Below, one piece after another: positions 6,006 to 6,457 of a DNA stretch of 6,457 nucleotides. The position numbers and the translations under genes are program-made. The stretch covers positions 1 to 6,457 of the forward strand of contig JAJZLA010000095.1 of assembly GCA_021803845.1 (NCBI GenBank), written 5' to 3'. The stretch is from a bacterium. GTDB taxonomy: Bacteria > SZUA-79 > Acidulodesulfobacterales > Acidulodesulfobacteraceae. Numbering within the stretch: position 1 is the stretch's first letter; each line of letters opens with the position of its first letter. The notes below the pieces were generated by a model. It was not told where the DNA came from and searched no databases. It was given only the letters and a program-made list of their open reading frames with translations.

Positions 6006-6457
6006 TTAAAAAACATAAACGGCGATATCTTCTGAATCTGCTTTCTTGATAAATTCGTCTTTTCTGATAACTATTGTGTTGCGCTCAAAAGCAAGACACG
6101 TAGCGTTTACCGAAATTATCGCATCTAAAGTATCAAGTCCCACGGCAGGTATGTCGAATCTTAAATCCTGGTTGGGTTTATTAACTTTTACGACTACGGC
6201 GCCCCCGTTGGCAAGTTTTCCGCCCCTTATTATCGCTTCGTCCGTGCCTTCTATGGCTTCGAGAGCCATTACCGATTTATCTTTAACTACCGCAGTCTGT
6301 CCTATATCCGCCCCTGCAATAAGCATTGCCGCGTTTTTTCCGAACTCTATATCTTCTTTTTCTTTTTTTTTAGGCGACCTTTTGGATGCGACTCCCGACG
6401 GCAAAAAAACGGAAGAGATATATTTCGTCTGAGGAACGATGGTTATTTCTTCCTTTT
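6006..6457 (-). CDS. lpxI: UDP-2,3-diacylglucosamine hydrolase LpxI, C-terminal half (5' end cut by window)
   Basis: LpxI (DUF1009 family) hydrolyses UDP-2,3-diacylglucosamine to lipid X and UMP in lipid A synthesis. It replaces LpxH, to which it is unrelated. The frame is open to the right edge, giving 149 complete codons of a protein usually near 270, so the start lies outside. Characteristic segments in order: DIEFGKNAAMLIAGADIGQTAVVKD as two adjoining blocks, ALEAIEGTDEAIIRGG, GGAVVVKVNKPNQDLRFDIP and VGLDTLDAI. The EAIEGTD and QDLRFDIP blocks are the strongest family signatures and are intact. A TTG at 6404 is in frame but is not the start, because family sequence (EEITIVPQTKYISSVFLPSG) continues upstream of it. 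The linker SPKKKEKE contains a run of nine A. Placement directly before lpxB, as in other lpxA-lpxI-lpxB clusters, supports the call. Confidence 0.95.
   Translation of the reverse strand, partial: KEEITIVPQTKYISSVFLPSGVASKRSPKKKEKEDIEFGKNAAMLIAGADIGQTAVVKDKSVMALEAIEGTDEAIIRGGKLANGGAVVVKVNKPNQDLRFDIPAVGLDTLDAIISVNATCLAFERNTIVIRKDEFIKKADSEDIAVYVF

Noticed and set aside
6402..6404. TTG as the start codon of lpxI
   Set aside because: The frame stays open to the right edge and the upstream residues continue the LpxI family pattern, so the true start lies outside the window.
6046..6432. A 128-codon open frame on the plus strand
   Set aside because: It lies opposite lpxI, whose family motifs are clear on the minus strand. 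The plus-strand product is Ser/Ala/Thr-rich with no recognisable domain.

Overview
The window is AT-rich and densely coding. Every gene I can support lies on the minus strand, so the region reads from high to low coordinates. It encodes lipid A synthesis and export followed by type II secretion, so the source is a Gram-negative (diderm) bacterium with LPS. It uses LpxI rather than the LpxH type of UDP-diacylglucosamine hydrolase. AT-rich codon use (AAA, ATA, TTA and TAT are common), LpxI and a general secretion cluster would fit an uncultivated, AT-rich, Deltaproteobacteria-like lineage. That placement is inference only, because there is no rRNA or other phylogenetic marker here.

Layout in transcription order: (1) 6457-6006, the C-terminal half of lpxI, entering from the right edge; (2) an 83-nt gap with one possible -10 hexamer; (3) 5922-4720, lpxB, lipid A disaccharide synthase; (4) a 17-nt gap; (5) 4702-2738, msbA, an ABC-type lipid A flippase with two unusual insertions in its nucleotide-binding domain; (6) a 33-nt gap with an AT-only inverted repeat reaching into the next start codon; (7) 2704-1397, gspL; (8) 1400-435, gspC, overlapping gspL by 4 nt (ATGA); (9) a 73-nt AT-rich gap; (10) 361-1, a GspI-type pseudopilin whose 3' end is cut by the left edge.

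LpxI makes lipid X, LpxB joins lipid X to UDP-diacylglucosamine to give the disaccharide, and MsbA flips the finished core-lipid A across the inner membrane. GspL and GspC are single-pass inner-membrane parts of the type II secretion assembly platform: GspL contacts the ATPase and GspC reaches the outer-membrane secretin. GspI is a minor pseudopilin of the tip. The short gaps and common direction suggest one transcription unit joining lipid A genes to secretion genes. The order gspL-gspC-gspI, with no gspD-H or gspM between them, is not the usual C-to-M order.

No RNA gene, mobile element, CRISPR array or convincing intrinsic terminator was seen. No gap exceeds 83 nt. The points most worth checking are the MsbA insertions (which hold all three cysteines of the protein), the lipid A/secretion gene fusion, and the lack of a Shine-Dalgarno sequence at all five visible starts.
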